From Paracoccaceae bacterium (GTDB lineage: Bacteria; Pseudomonadota; Alphaproteobacteria; Rhodobacterales; Rhodobacteraceae): a DNA stretch of 18,939 bases. Under the pieces are notes generated by a model. The model was given only the letters and a program-made list of their open reading frames with translations. It had not been told where the DNA came from and did not search any database. The translations under genes and the position numbers were made by a program. The first letter of the stretch is position 1. Each line of letters opens with the position of its first letter. Below, one piece after another: positions 6,621-14,589 of the stretch. The stretch covers positions 1-18,939 of the forward strand of contig QKHF01000031.1 in the NCBI GenBank assembly GCA_003250135.1. Reading direction: 5' to 3'.

Positions 6621-9095
6621 TCAAATGTCCAGATTTTCTACGCTCAGCGCGTTTTCCTGGATGAATTGCCGCCGCGGTTCGACCACATCTCCCATCAGCT
6701 TGGTGAAAATCTCGTCCGCCTCGTCCATATGGTCGATCTTGACCTGCAGGAGAGTGCGCGCCTCGGGGTCCAGCGTCGTCTCCCACAACTGGTCGGCGTT
6801 CATCTCGCCCAGACCTTTGTAGCGTTGCAGCGACAGACCCCGCTCGCCCTCGGCCATCACCGCGTCCAGCAGTTCCGAGGGCGCGCGGATCGCGGTGGAT
6901 TTCTCCTTCCGAACCAGCGTCGCGGGCGCGTCATAGACCTCGCGCAGCGCGTCCGAGATCTCCGCCAGCCGCCGCGCCTCGGACGAACGGCACGCGGCCG
7001 CGTCGATCACCCGCGTCTCGGCGACTCCGCGCAGCGTGCGCGTGAAGCGCATGCCGCCATCCTCCGCCGCTTCGCCGGTCCAGCCGCGCTCCGTCTCCGG
7101 CGCGAGGGTGTCCAGCCGCTCGGCGACCAGCCGCGCCGCCTCGCCCGCCGGCATCCGCAACAACTCGCCGGACCAACCTGCGTCGGCCTCGGCTTCGGGC
7201 CGGCGTCGGAAAACGCCCGCGATCGCCGCCTGCTCGATCACGAAGCGCGGATGGTGCGGGGGAAAATTCGCCAGGATCTGATTGGCGCGCCGCGCCTCCT
7301 CGACCACGCGCATGAGATCCGGCCCGGCGATCTGCGCGCCCGAGGCGAGCGTCAGCATCGCGCCATCGGTTCCCTGCTCGATCAGGTAATCCTCCAGCGA
7401 CCGCTGGTCCTTGAGGTAGACCTCGGACTTGCCGCGGCTGACCTTGTAGAGCGGCGGCTGGGCGATATAGAGGTGCCCGTTTTCGATCAGGTCCGGCATC
7501 TGCCGGTAGAAGAACGTGAGCAGCAGCGTGCGGATATGGGCGCCGTCCACGTCGGCGTCGGTCATGATGATGACCTTGTGATAGCGCAGCTTGGAGAGGT
7601 TGAACTCGTCCCGTCCGATGCCGGTGCCGAGCGCCATGACGAGGTTCCCGATTTCCTGGCTCGAGAGCATCTTGTCGAACCGCGCGCGCTCCACATTCAG
7701 GATCTTGCCCCTCAGGGGCAGCACCGCCTGCGTGCCGCGGTCGCGACCCTGCTGCGCCGAGCCGCCCGCCGAGTCGCCCTCGACCAGCAGCAATTCGGTC
7801 TTGGACGGGTCCTTTTCGGAGCAATCCTTCAGCTTCCCGGCGAGGAAATTGACATCGAGCGCGGTCTTGCGCCGGGTCAGCTCCCGCGCCTTCCGAGCCG
7901 CCTCACGCGCCAGCGCCGCCTCGACGATCTTTCCAACCACCTGGCGCGCGTCGGACGGGTTCTCCTCGAACCACTCCGACAGTTTCTCGTTCATCAGGCT
8001 CTCGACCGCAGGCCGCACCTCCGAGGAGACCAGCTTGTCCTTGGTCTGGCTGGAGAATTTCGGGTCCGGCACCTTCACCGACAGCACGCAGGTCAGGCCC
8101 TCGCGCGCATCGTCGCCAGAGAGCGAGACCTTCTCCTTCTTCGCGAGGCCCGAGGACGCCGCGTAGGCGTTGATGGTGCGCGTGAGCGCGCCGCGGAACC
8201 CAGCCAGATGGGTGCCGCCGTCCTTCTGCGGAATGTTGTTGGTGAAGGCGAGGACGTTCTCGTGATAGCCGTCGTTCCACCACATGGCGACGTCGACGGA
8301 AATACCATCCTTCTCGCCGCGCACCGTGATCGGCGCCTCGATCAGCGGATGCTTGGAGCGGTCGAGATAGCGCACGAAGGCCTCGACCCCGCCGTCGTAG
8401 AACAACGTCTCCTCCACCGGCTCCGCATGCCGCTCGTCCCTGAGCACGATGGTGACGCCGGAGTTGAGGAAGGCGAGTTCGCGCAGGCGGTGCTCCAACG
8501 TCTTGAAGCTGTATTCGACCATCGAGAACGTATCGGTCGAGGCGAGGAACCGCACCTCGGTGCCTTTCCTGCCGTCCGCGGGGCCGCTCTCCTTCAGCGG
8601 CGCGACCGTTTCGCCGCGCGCGAACTTCACGTAGTGCGCCTTGCCGTCGCGCCAGATCCTGAGCTCCAGCCAGTCGGAGAGCGCATTGACCACGGAGACG
8701 CCGACCCCGTGCAGGCCGCCTGAGACCTTGTAGGAGTTCTGGTCGAACTTTCCGCCGGCATGCAGTTGGGTCATGATGACTTCCGCCGCCGAGACCCCTT
8801 CCTCCGGGTGGATCTCGGTCGGAATGCCGCGGCCATTGTCCGAAACCGAAACCGAGTTGTCGGCGTGCAGCGTCACCCGCACCGTGTCGCAATGGCCCGC
8901 CAGCGCCTCGTCGATGGCGTTGTCCACCACCTCGTAGACCATGTGGTGCAGGCCCGACCCGTCATCGGTGTCGCCGATATACATGCCCGGCCGTTTCCGG
9001 ACGGCCTCAAGCCCCTTCAGGACCTTGATCGACTCTGCGCCGTACTCGCCGCCATTCGACGGCGTCTGGGGCGTTTCCTCATCCTTGTCCGACAT
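6621..9095 (-). CDS. gyrB: DNA gyrase subunit B
   Basis: The ATPase and TOPRIM subunit of gyrase, which introduces negative supercoils with GyrA. From MSDKDEE it is 824 residues, close to the ~800 of the family. In order: the GHKL ATPase with YEVVDNAIDEALAG, NGRGIP and GGLHGVGVSVVNALS; the transducer; then TOPRIM with EGDSAGGSA (E439) and DADVDGAH (D513, D515), the metal-binding residues; PLRGKILNVERA; and the C-terminal QRYKGLGEMNADQLWETT. An ATG 18 bp further up (9113) is also in frame, but it would overlap the preceding gene and has a poor ribosome site. ATG 9095 follows that gene's stop by 4 bp behind GGCAGGA. The gene is the last of a coupled series with recF and two small unknown genes. 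Confidence 0.97.
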   Translation of the reverse strand: MSDKDEETPQTPSNGGEYGAESIKVLKGLEAVRKRPGMYIGDTDDGSGLHHMVYEVVDNAIDEALAGHCDTVRVTLHADNSVSVSDNGRGIPTEIHPEEGVSAAEVIMTQLHAGGKFDQNSYKVSGGLHGVGVSVVNALSDWLELRIWRDGKAHYVKFARGETVAPLKESGPADGRKGTEVRFLASTDTFSMVEYSFKTLEHRLRELAFLNSGVTIVLRDERHAEPVEETLFYDGGVEAFVRYLDRSKHPLIEAPITVRGEKDGISVDVAMWWNDGYHENVLAFTNNIPQKDGGTHLAGFRGALTRTINAYAASSGLAKKEKVSLSGDDAREGLTCVLSVKVPDPKFSSQTKDKLVSSEVRPAVESLMNEKLSEWFEENPSDARQVVGKIVEAALAREAARKARELTRRKTALDVNFLAGKLKDCSEKDPSKTELLLVEGDSAGGSAQQGRDRGTQAVLPLRGKILNVERARFDKMLSSQEIGNLVMALGTGIGRDEFNLSKLRYHKVIIMTDADVDGAHIRTLLLTFFYRQMPDLIENGHLYIAQPPLYKVSRGKSEVYLKDQRSLEDYLIEQGTDGAMLTLASGAQIAGPDLMRVVEEARRANQILANFPPHHPRFVIEQAAIAGVFRRRPEAEADAGWSGELLRMPAGEAARLVAERLDTLAPETERGWTGEAAEDGGMRFTRTLRGVAETRVIDAAACRSSEARRLAEISDALREVYDAPATLVRKEKSTAIRAPSELLDAVMAEGERGLSLQRYKGLGEMNADQLWETTLDPEARTLLQVKIDHMDEADEIFTKLMGDVVEPRRQFIQENALSVENLDI

Positions 9096-9099
9096 GTGC

Positions 9100-9534
9100 T
9101 CAGGTCCTGCCATGTTTCGCTTTTATGGCCTCGATCTGCTCGACCAGCGCTTCGAGGTCCTTGATTTTCTCCGGGTCCGCATCCGGCGTCTTCCGGGCGA
9201 CGTCCAGCAGCAGCTCCATGACCTTGCCGATCTGTGCGCCATAGCTGGCGACGCGGCGCACGATCTCTTCTTCGATCTCAGGCCAGTTGGTGGCCGAGCC
9301 GCCGATCCAGCCCCAGTTGGTGCGCGGGTCGATGTCCTGCTGATAGCCGTACCCGAACGGAAAGTAGATGTTGAAGGTGACGTCCCCGACCGACACGGCG
9401 CCGCCCGCGGCCTTCATCGTCTCGGCCCAGGTCTTGGCCTGCTGGCGCCATAGGAACACGCTCTGCTCCCAGGACTGCGCGCAGGTCCGCGCCATCATCC
9501 CCATCGGGTCGCTGGCCATGCCCACCGGGTACAT
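9100..9534 (-). CDS. Uncharacterised small protein between recF and gyrB (second of two)
   Basis: A 144-residue protein I do not recognise. It has no signal peptide or membrane segment. Residues 8-40 look like an amphipathic helix rich in Met, Trp and Gln and align without gaps with residues 9-41 of the neighbouring small protein: SDPM then WEQ-x4-W-x2-Q-x3-W. A middle part (about 47-80) is strikingly aromatic, with FNIYFPFGYGY and NWGWIGG. The last ~60 residues are predicted helical, and the C-terminal portion (PEKIKDLEALVEQIEAIKA) is coiled-coil-like. Its ATG shares one base with the previous stop (TGATG), and gyrB starts 4 bp after its own stop. A GTG one codon upstream is a less likely start. 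The W/Q helix vaguely recalls phasin or PHA-synthase-subunit helices, but this is not enough for a function. Confidence 0.85.
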   Translation of the reverse strand: MYPVGMASDPMGMMARTCAQSWEQSVFLWRQQAKTWAETMKAAGGAVSVGDVTFNIYFPFGYGYQQDIDPRTNWGWIGGSATNWPEIEEEIVRRVASYGAQIGKVMELLLDVARKTPDADPEKIKDLEALVEQIEAIKAKHGRT

Positions 9535-9908
9535 CACGACGCGGCCCCGAGTCTCAGCGCGCTGGCGTCGACCGCATCTGGCCGCCCGGACTCCCCATCG
9601 CCCAGATGGGTGATCATCATGTCGATCCGCATGTCCAGACAGGTGACCCGGAACGCGACCCGGTCCTCCTCTTCGACCACCTGAACCGACAGCGAGTCGA
9701 CCAAGGCGTCGACCATTTCGCGCATTTCTCGATCAAATGGCAGCATCGCCGGAAAACTCGCGGGGGCCCACGCCGCGGGCCGCGTGAACGCGGCGCGCCA
9801 AGCCTCGGTCTGTTTCGCCCAGGCGCGGAAACCCTGCTCGAACGCGGCCGCGTAGGCGCTCGACATCGCCGACATGGGATTGCTCGGAAAACGCATGCTG
9901 CTGGTCAT
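9534..9908 (-). CDS. Uncharacterised small protein between recF and gyrB (first of two)
   Basis: A 124-residue, soluble-looking protein of unknown function. The start ATG 9908 overlaps the recF stop as ATGA, and its TGA overlaps the next gene's ATG as TGATG. A longer frame exists upstream to 10016, but it would lie inside recF and encodes low-complexity arginine-rich sequence, so it is rejected. Residues 9-41 carry SNPM followed by FEQ-x4-W-x2-Q-x3-W, aligned with the same region of the next protein. A Pro/Ala-rich linker (43-58) follows, then a helix (59-72) and an apparent beta-hairpin (VQVVEEEDRVAFRVTCLDMRI) that may be a small alpha/beta domain. Coupling to recF and gyrB suggests co-production with replication or repair proteins, but the position alone does not prove such a role. 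Confidence 0.82.
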   Translation of the reverse strand: MTSSMRFPSNPMSAMSSAYAAAFEQGFRAWAKQTEAWRAAFTRPAAWAPASFPAMLPFDREMREMVDALVDSLSVQVVEEEDRVAFRVTCLDMRIDMMITHLGDGESGRPDAVDASALRLGAAS

Positions 9909-11101
9909 GACGACCCTTTCATCAATATCGAGCCCTCGGGCCCTTCGGCGATCTCCGCCTTCAGCGCGCTGGCGTCCAGCGCTTCGAACAGTTCCGCCCC
10001 CGTGCCCGTCATCCACGCCTGCGCGCCGAGATCAGCGATCTCCGCGTAAAGCGTCGCGCGGCGGTCCGCATCCAGATGCGCCGCCACCTCGTCGAGCAGC
10101 AGGATCGGCGCGCCCTCCCGCTCCGCCAGCGCCCGCGCATTGGCCAGCACGAGGCTGATCAGCAGCGCCTTTTGCTCGCCCGTCGAGCTGAGATGCGCCG
10201 GCTGACCCTTGGCGGCGAAGAGCGCCTGCAGATCGCTGCGGTGCGGCCCCTCCAGCGTGCGCCCGGCCGCCGCGTCGCGACCGCGGGACCGCGCCAGATC
10301 GGCCCGGAATTCCTCAGCGATTTCAAGGGATTCCGAATGGGCGTCGCCGCCCGCCCGAATCACTTCCGTCAAGCGGCTCTCCATCGCGCCCAGAATAGCG
10401 ATTTCCGCCTTTGGAAACAATGTTTTAGCATCTTCCTGCGCGAGCGTCAGCCGATGCGCGCAACCGGCCCGAGCCAAGGCCAGCGCCGCGCCTGAGTCCG
10501 CCATCTGCGCCTCCAGCGCGCCAAGCCAGGCGGGGTCCATCCGGCCCTCCTTCAACAGGCGGTTCCGCTCCCGCATCGCCTTCTCGTACGTGAGGCTGAC
10601 CTCGCCATGGCCAGGCTCGAAGGACAGCGCCGCGCGGTCCAGAAACGCCCGCCGGTCGGCCGCCCCGCCGGCCCAAAGCCGGTCCATGGCGGGCGTCAGC
10701 CACAGAACACGCACGATCCGCCCCAGCGCCGCCTGGCTCTCCGACGCGTCATCGATCTCCACCACGCGGCGGCTGCCCTCGCTGAGGTCGACGGACGTCG
10801 CGACCTCGACCGGGTCCGACGCCGTCAGCAACGCCGCCGAAATGCGCCAGCCGATCTCCTCGGGCCGCCGCGCCATCTCGGCCAGCGGCGCGCGTCTCAG
10901 CCCCCGGCCGGGGCTGAGCATCGAGACCGCCTCCAGCACATTGGTCTTGCCGGCGCCGTTGGGTCCGTAAAGCGCGACGGAACGCCCCTCGGGCGTAAGA
11001 GCAAGCGTCCTCCATGACCGGAAATGCGACAGAGAAAGCCGCCCGACGCGCGTGGCGCCCGGCGGCTGAGGGTTGCTTTCAGTGTTGGTATTGGCAGCCA
11101 A
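9905..11101 (-). CDS. recF: DNA replication/repair protein RecF
   Basis: An SMC-like ATPase that, with RecO and RecR, helps load RecA at single-strand gaps and stalled forks. At 398 residues it is slightly longer than the ~360 of E. coli. Visible motifs are RLSLSHFRSW at the start of the conserved domain, Walker A GPNGAGKT (46-53), the ABC-type signature region HLSSTGEQKALLISL, and Walker B ILLLDEVAAHLD. The only plausible start with the conserved N terminus is a TTG at 11101, 23 bp after the dnaN stop; the first ~18 residues are not conserved-looking, so translation may be weak. The stop TGA overlaps the next start as ATGA. Normal position within dnaA-dnaN-recF-gyrB. Confidence 0.95.
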   Translation of the reverse strand: MAANTNTESNPQPPGATRVGRLSLSHFRSWRTLALTPEGRSVALYGPNGAGKTNVLEAVSMLSPGRGLRRAPLAEMARRPEEIGWRISAALLTASDPVEVATSVDLSEGSRRVVEIDDASESQAALGRIVRVLWLTPAMDRLWAGGAADRRAFLDRAALSFEPGHGEVSLTYEKAMRERNRLLKEGRMDPAWLGALEAQMADSGAALALARAGCAHRLTLAQEDAKTLFPKAEIAILGAMESRLTEVIRAGGDAHSESLEIAEEFRADLARSRGRDAAAGRTLEGPHRSDLQALFAAKGQPAHLSSTGEQKALLISLVLANARALAEREGAPILLLDEVAAHLDADRRATLYAEIADLGAQAWMTGTGAELFEALDASALKAEIAEGPEGSILMKGSS

Positions 11102-11124
11102 ACCGGCCGTCCCGCCGTGGCGCG

Positions 11125-12243
11125 CTAGACGCGCATCGGCATCACCACATAGACCGCGCCCAGATCGTCGCCTTCGCGCACCAGGGTCGGACGCGAAGGA
11201 TCGTCGAACATGAACACCGCGTTTTCGCGGTCCACCTGCCCGGCGATCTCAAGCAGGTACTTGGCGTTGAACCCGATCTCCAGCGGCTCGTCATCATAGC
11301 CGACCGCCAGCTCCTCGGTCGCCGAGCCGCTGTCCGGCGCGTTGACGGAAAGCGACAACCGGTCCTGATCCAGCGCCAGCTTGACGGCGCGGGACCGTTC
11401 GGACGACACCGTCGCGACGCGATCGACCGCCTGCGCGAAAGCCGCCGCGTCCACCTCCAGCCGCTTGGTGTTGCCGGTCGGGATCACGCGCGAATAATCG
11501 GGGAACGTGCCGTCGATCACTTTCGAGGTCAGGATCAGCCCATCGCCCTTGAAACGGATCTTGGTCTCCGAGACCGAGACCTCGATCTCGGCTTCGTCAT
11601 CCTCAAGAAGTTTGCGCAGCTCGCCCACCGTCTTGCGCGGCACGATCACGCCGGGCGAGTTCTCGGCGCCCTCCGGCAGCGCGACATCGACCCGCGCCAG
11701 CCGGTGCCCATCGGTGGCCACCGCGCGCAGGGCCTTCCGGCCCTCCTCCTCGGCGACATGCAGATACACGCCGTTGAGGTAGTACCGGGTCTCTTCGGTC
11801 GAAATGGCGAATTTCGACTTGTCGAACAGGCGCCTGAGATCGGGGGCCTTGGCGGTGTAGGTCACCTCGTACTCGCTGGAGGCCATCATCGGGAAGTCCT
11901 CCCGCGGCAGGGTCGCCAGCGAGAAGCGGGAACGCCCGGCCTCCACTTCCAGCCGTCCGCCGCCAGCGTCCGCGTAAAGCTGGACGTCCGCGCCCTCGGG
12001 CAGCTTGCGCACGATTTCATGCAGCGTGTGGGCGGCGACCGTGGTCGCGCCGGACTGCTCCACCATCGCCGGAATGGTCTCGATCACCTCGATGTCCAGA
12101 TCGGTCGCGCGCAGCGAAATCTCGCCCGCCTCGGCCTCCAGAAGCACGTTGGAGAGAATGGGAATGGTGTTCCGCCGCTCGACCACGCCCTGGGCCCGGC
12201 TCATCGCCTTCAAGAGGGCGCTGCGCTCTATGCTGACTTTCAT
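11125..12243 (-). CDS. dnaN: DNA polymerase III subunit beta (sliding clamp)
   Basis: The ring-shaped clamp that tethers DNA polymerase III and many repair factors to DNA; it acts as a head-to-tail dimer. It is 372 residues, matching the family, and has the standard three-fold repeated domain layout. Recognisable stretches are LLKAMSRAQGVVERRNTIPILSN reduced to its key parts KAMSRAQGVVERR and TIPILSN, then ATDLDIEV, FPDYSRVIP, DRVATVSSERSRAVKL, and the C-terminal end VVMPMRV, the conserved residues of the protein-binding pocket. It starts at ATG 12243, 147 bp below the dnaA stop, with a candidate promoter in between, and is followed by recF after 23 bp. Confidence 0.98.
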   Translation of the reverse strand: MKVSIERSALLKAMSRAQGVVERRNTIPILSNVLLEAEAGEISLRATDLDIEVIETIPAMVEQSGATTVAAHTLHEIVRKLPEGADVQLYADAGGGRLEVEAGRSRFSLATLPREDFPMMASSEYEVTYTAKAPDLRRLFDKSKFAISTEETRYYLNGVYLHVAEEEGRKALRAVATDGHRLARVDVALPEGAENSPGVIVPRKTVGELRKLLEDDEAEIEVSVSETKIRFKGDGLILTSKVIDGTFPDYSRVIPTGNTKRLEVDAAAFAQAVDRVATVSSERSRAVKLALDQDRLSLSVNAPDSGSATEELAVGYDDEPLEIGFNAKYLLEIAGQVDRENAVFMFDDPSRPTLVREGDDLGAVYVVMPMRV

Positions 12244-12306
12244 CTGTCGCGATCCACTCGACGTCGCGCCACGTTGAAGGGGCGCTGTATTTATTCAGGG
12301 AACGCG

Positions 12307-12334
12307 ACAGTAACCCCCATATCGCGCGGGTCAA
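12307..12334 (-). promoter_or_regulatory. Candidate dnaN promoter
   Basis: On the minus strand TTGACC (plus 12329-12334) and TACTGT (plus 12307-12312) are 16 bp apart in the dnaA-dnaN spacer, about 63 bp above the dnaN start. The -35 is close to consensus, the -10 is weak. No terminator was seen after dnaA, so dnaN may also be read from dnaA. Confidence 0.35.
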
Positions 12335-12390
12335 ACACTGATTGCGGTTTGGAGCGCGCCAGACGGCCCCACCTCGCCGGAAAGCGCGTT

Positions 12391-13890
12391 TTACGCCTCC
12401 AGCATGCGGCGGAGAAGCTCGATATCCTCGGCCAGAGCGGAGTCGGTCTCGCACAGCTGCTCGATCTTGCGGACCGCGTGCAGCACCGTGGTGTGGTCCC
12501 GTCCGCCGAACTTGCGGCCGATATCCGGCAGGCTGCGCTGGGTCAGCATCTTCGACAGATACATCGCGATCTGACGCGGCCGCGCCACCGCCCGCGCGCG
12601 GCGCGGCGAGAGCATGTCGGTCATGCGGATGTTGTAGTGCTGGCAGCACTTGCGGATGATCTCGTCCACCGTGACCTTGCGGTCCGAGGCGCGCAGGATA
12701 TCCGCAAGACATTCCTGCGCCATGTCGAGGTCGATCGGGCGCCCGACGAGCGTGGCGAAGGCGACCAGACGCGTCAGCGCGCCCTCAAGAACCCGCACGT
12801 TCGAAGAAATGCGGTGCGCCAGGAACTCCAGCACCTTGGCGTCCAGCACCAGGCCCGGATTCTGCGCCGCGACCGTTTCCGCCTTCGCCTGCAGGATGCC
12901 GAGGCGCAGCTCGTAATCGGTGGGGTGGATGTCGACCACCAGACCCCATTGCAGGCGGGAGCGGATGCGCTCCTCCAGCCCGTCGATCTCATTCGGACTG
13001 CGGTCGGCGGAGATCACGATCTGCTTGGACTGGTCGATCAGCGCGTTGAAGGTGTGGAAGAACTCCTCCTGGGTCGAATCCTTGCCGGCGATGAACTGCA
13101 CGTCGTCCACCATCAGCACGTCGACCGAGCGGAACTGCTGCTTGAAGCTGATCGTGTCGCGATACCTGAGCGCCTGCACGAAACGGTACATGAACTGCTC
13201 GGCTGAAAGATAAAGCACCCGCCGGCCCGGATGGCGTTGGCTCAGCTCCCAAGCGATGGCGTGCATCAGGTGCGTCTTGCCGAGGCCCACCCCGCCGTAA
13301 AGGAACAGCGGGTTGAACGAGACCTCTTTCGATTCGGAGACTCGCCGGGCCGCGGCGTGCGCCAGCTCGTTCGGCTTGCCGACGACGAAACTGTCAAAGG
13401 TGAAGCGCGGATCGAGAGGCGAAGATGGCAGCGTGTCGGCGCCGTTCGCGCCGTTGACCGAAGCGGATTTCGGCGCTGCCGCTGGTTCCACTTTCTTGGC
13501 CGCTGCGGCATGGTTCGCGCCGTTGGCCGCTCCGGGCGCAGCGGCGGAATTGGGCGCATCGGGCGTTTTGGCGGTCCGGGCGCCGTCCGCCTCAAACTCC
13601 ACGCGTTCGATTCGGGGGTCGGCGGCGGCCAGCGCGCGCCGCACCGCGTCGGCGTATTGAGTGGCGACCCAATTGCGCATGAAGGGAGTCGGCGCGGTGA
13701 TACGGGCGAGGCCCTTGTCGATTTCGGTCAGCGACAGCGGCGCGATCCAGCTGTCATAGGCGCCCCTGCCAAGCGATTTCTTCAGCAGCTCGCTGGTGTC
13801 GGCCCACATCGCCGCCAGCGCGTCGTCGCACGGACCGGCCTTGCGCGCCTTGCCGACCGCTGCGCCATCGTCCGATGCATACTCACCCAT
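12391..13890 (-). CDS. dnaA: Chromosomal replication initiator protein DnaA
   Basis: The AAA+ protein that binds DnaA boxes and opens the replication origin. The 499 residues follow the usual plan: domain I (about 22-98, with SWIAPLSL), a low-complexity Ala/Asn/Gly linker as domain II (about 100-157), the AAA+ domain III with Walker A GGVGLGKTH (199-207) and Walker B VLMVDD (258-263), and domain IV ending in the DNA-recognition signature GGRDHTTV (462-469), preceded by SPRRARAVARPRQ. The start ATG 13890 has GGGGGAAG just upstream. The 51-bp gap to the rhodanese-like gene contains a strong hairpin that sits directly before the ribosome site. Followed by dnaN on the same strand. Confidence 0.98.
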   Translation of the reverse strand: MGEYASDDGAAVGKARKAGPCDDALAAMWADTSELLKKSLGRGAYDSWIAPLSLTEIDKGLARITAPTPFMRNWVATQYADAVRRALAAADPRIERVEFEADGARTAKTPDAPNSAAAPGAANGANHAAAAKKVEPAAAPKSASVNGANGADTLPSSPLDPRFTFDSFVVGKPNELAHAAARRVSESKEVSFNPLFLYGGVGLGKTHLMHAIAWELSQRHPGRRVLYLSAEQFMYRFVQALRYRDTISFKQQFRSVDVLMVDDVQFIAGKDSTQEEFFHTFNALIDQSKQIVISADRSPNEIDGLEERIRSRLQWGLVVDIHPTDYELRLGILQAKAETVAAQNPGLVLDAKVLEFLAHRISSNVRVLEGALTRLVAFATLVGRPIDLDMAQECLADILRASDRKVTVDEIIRKCCQHYNIRMTDMLSPRRARAVARPRQIAMYLSKMLTQRSLPDIGRKFGGRDHTTVLHAVRKIEQLCETDSALAEDIELLRRMLEA

Positions 13891-13908
13891 GCTCGCTTCC
13901 CCCGGCCT

Positions 13909-13942
13909 GCTTCGCCGGACAGGGCGAAGCGCGTTTTTATTT
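13909..13942 (+). terminator. Terminator-shaped hairpin in the dnaA leader, reading antisense to dnaA
   Basis: GCTTCGCC pairs perfectly with GGCGAAGC (8 bp) around loop GGACAG, and on the plus strand is followed by GCGTTTTTATTT, the form of an intrinsic terminator. In the dnaA mRNA (minus strand) the same stem lies 18 nt upstream of the ATG, abutting the ribosome site, so it could instead affect dnaA translation. Confidence 0.55.
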
Positions 13943-14376
13943 CAATTCTGGCGCCACGGAAGGCCGCGCGCCTTCCAGCCGTTCAGGCCGCCCCGACGGC
14001 CCTCGGCGTCCAGATCCCCCTCAAATCCCTCAGCAACGTTCACACATACGACGGAGCGACCCTGCGCGCCCCACGCCTTGGCGACGCTCTGCGCCGCCTC
14101 CATCGACCGCGCGCCGGACCTGCAGATGAAATGCAGTTCCTTAGGCTCGACGCCCGCCGCTTTTACGGCTTGATCAACTTCATCAATAAAGTTGGAGTTA
14201 ATCTCCATGGTCGGAAACCGGCGCCACTCGATCAGGATCAACCGCTTGCCGATTTCAGAAAGATCGGGCGCGCCGACAAAGGCCCATTCGGCCCGTGTGC
14301 GCACATCAATGAGAAGAACGTCGGAATCAGACTCGAGCGCCGCGAAAGATGCTGATGGATTGACCTCGCCAACCAT
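13942..14376 (-). CDS. Rhodanese-like domain protein upstream of dnaA
   Basis: A 144-residue single-domain rhodanese, a cytoplasmic sulfur- or phosphate-handling fold; the physiological acceptor is unknown. LLIDVRTRAEW (residues 21-31) is the CH2A-type entry motif and CRSGARS (85-91) is the active-site loop with catalytic C85. The C-terminal part, VNVAEGFEGDLD through GGLNGWKARGLPWRQ, is typical of bacterial single-domain rhodaneses. ATG 14376 is chosen since the conserved domain starts just after it and AAGGCGGGG lies upstream; a GTG at 14406, with a similar AAAGGCGGGG site, would add ten residues. It ends 51 bp before dnaA on the same strand, so the two may share a transcript. Confidence 0.9.
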   Translation of the reverse strand: MVGEVNPSASFAALESDSDVLLIDVRTRAEWAFVGAPDLSEIGKRLILIEWRRFPTMEINSNFIDEVDQAVKAAGVEPKELHFICRSGARSMEAAQSVAKAWGAQGRSVVCVNVAEGFEGDLDAEGRRGGLNGWKARGLPWRQN

Positions 14377-14534
14377 CACCCCGCCTTGAACGTCTGCTGC
14401 CGCCACGTCGCCCCGCCTTTCGTCCCCTGCGCCCGAAGCTACTCAGGCCTCCGATTCGCCGCAACGCGTATTCAAATAAAATCTCCGGCGTTTTGCTCGA
14501 CGGAACAAACATAGCCAAAATGCAACACAATAAA

Positions 14535-14556
14535 GCCCGCGAATTGCTTTGCGGGC
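14535..14556 (-). terminator. Probable rpsT transcript terminator
   Basis: GCCCGC pairs with GCGGGC around a 10-base loop; on the minus strand the stem is followed by TTTATTGTGTT. It lies about 190 bp after the rpsT stop, so the 3' end of the rpsT transcript would be long. Confidence 0.5.
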
Positions 14557-14568
14557 GCGAAGTAATGG

Positions 14569-14589
14569 AGGGCCAGAAAAGGCCCTTTT
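14569..14589 (+). terminator. Plus-strand intrinsic terminator-like hairpin without an upstream gene
   Basis: AGGGCC pairs with GGCCCT around AGAAAA and runs straight into TTTTA on the plus strand, a good terminator form. No plus-strand gene is recognised between asd (ending 4308) and here, so what it would terminate is unclear; an antisense or small RNA is one option. Confidence 0.5.

Noticed and set aside
5970..8723. A 917-codon open frame on the plus strand antisense to carbonic anhydrase and gyrB
   Set aside because: It lies opposite two unmistakable genes, has no protein character beyond high Arg/Gln/His content, and is an expected by-product of GC-rich codon use.
11014..13206. A 730-codon plus-strand open frame opposite dnaN and dnaA
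   Set aside because: Shadow of strongly conserved genes on the other strand; biased composition and no recognisable domain.
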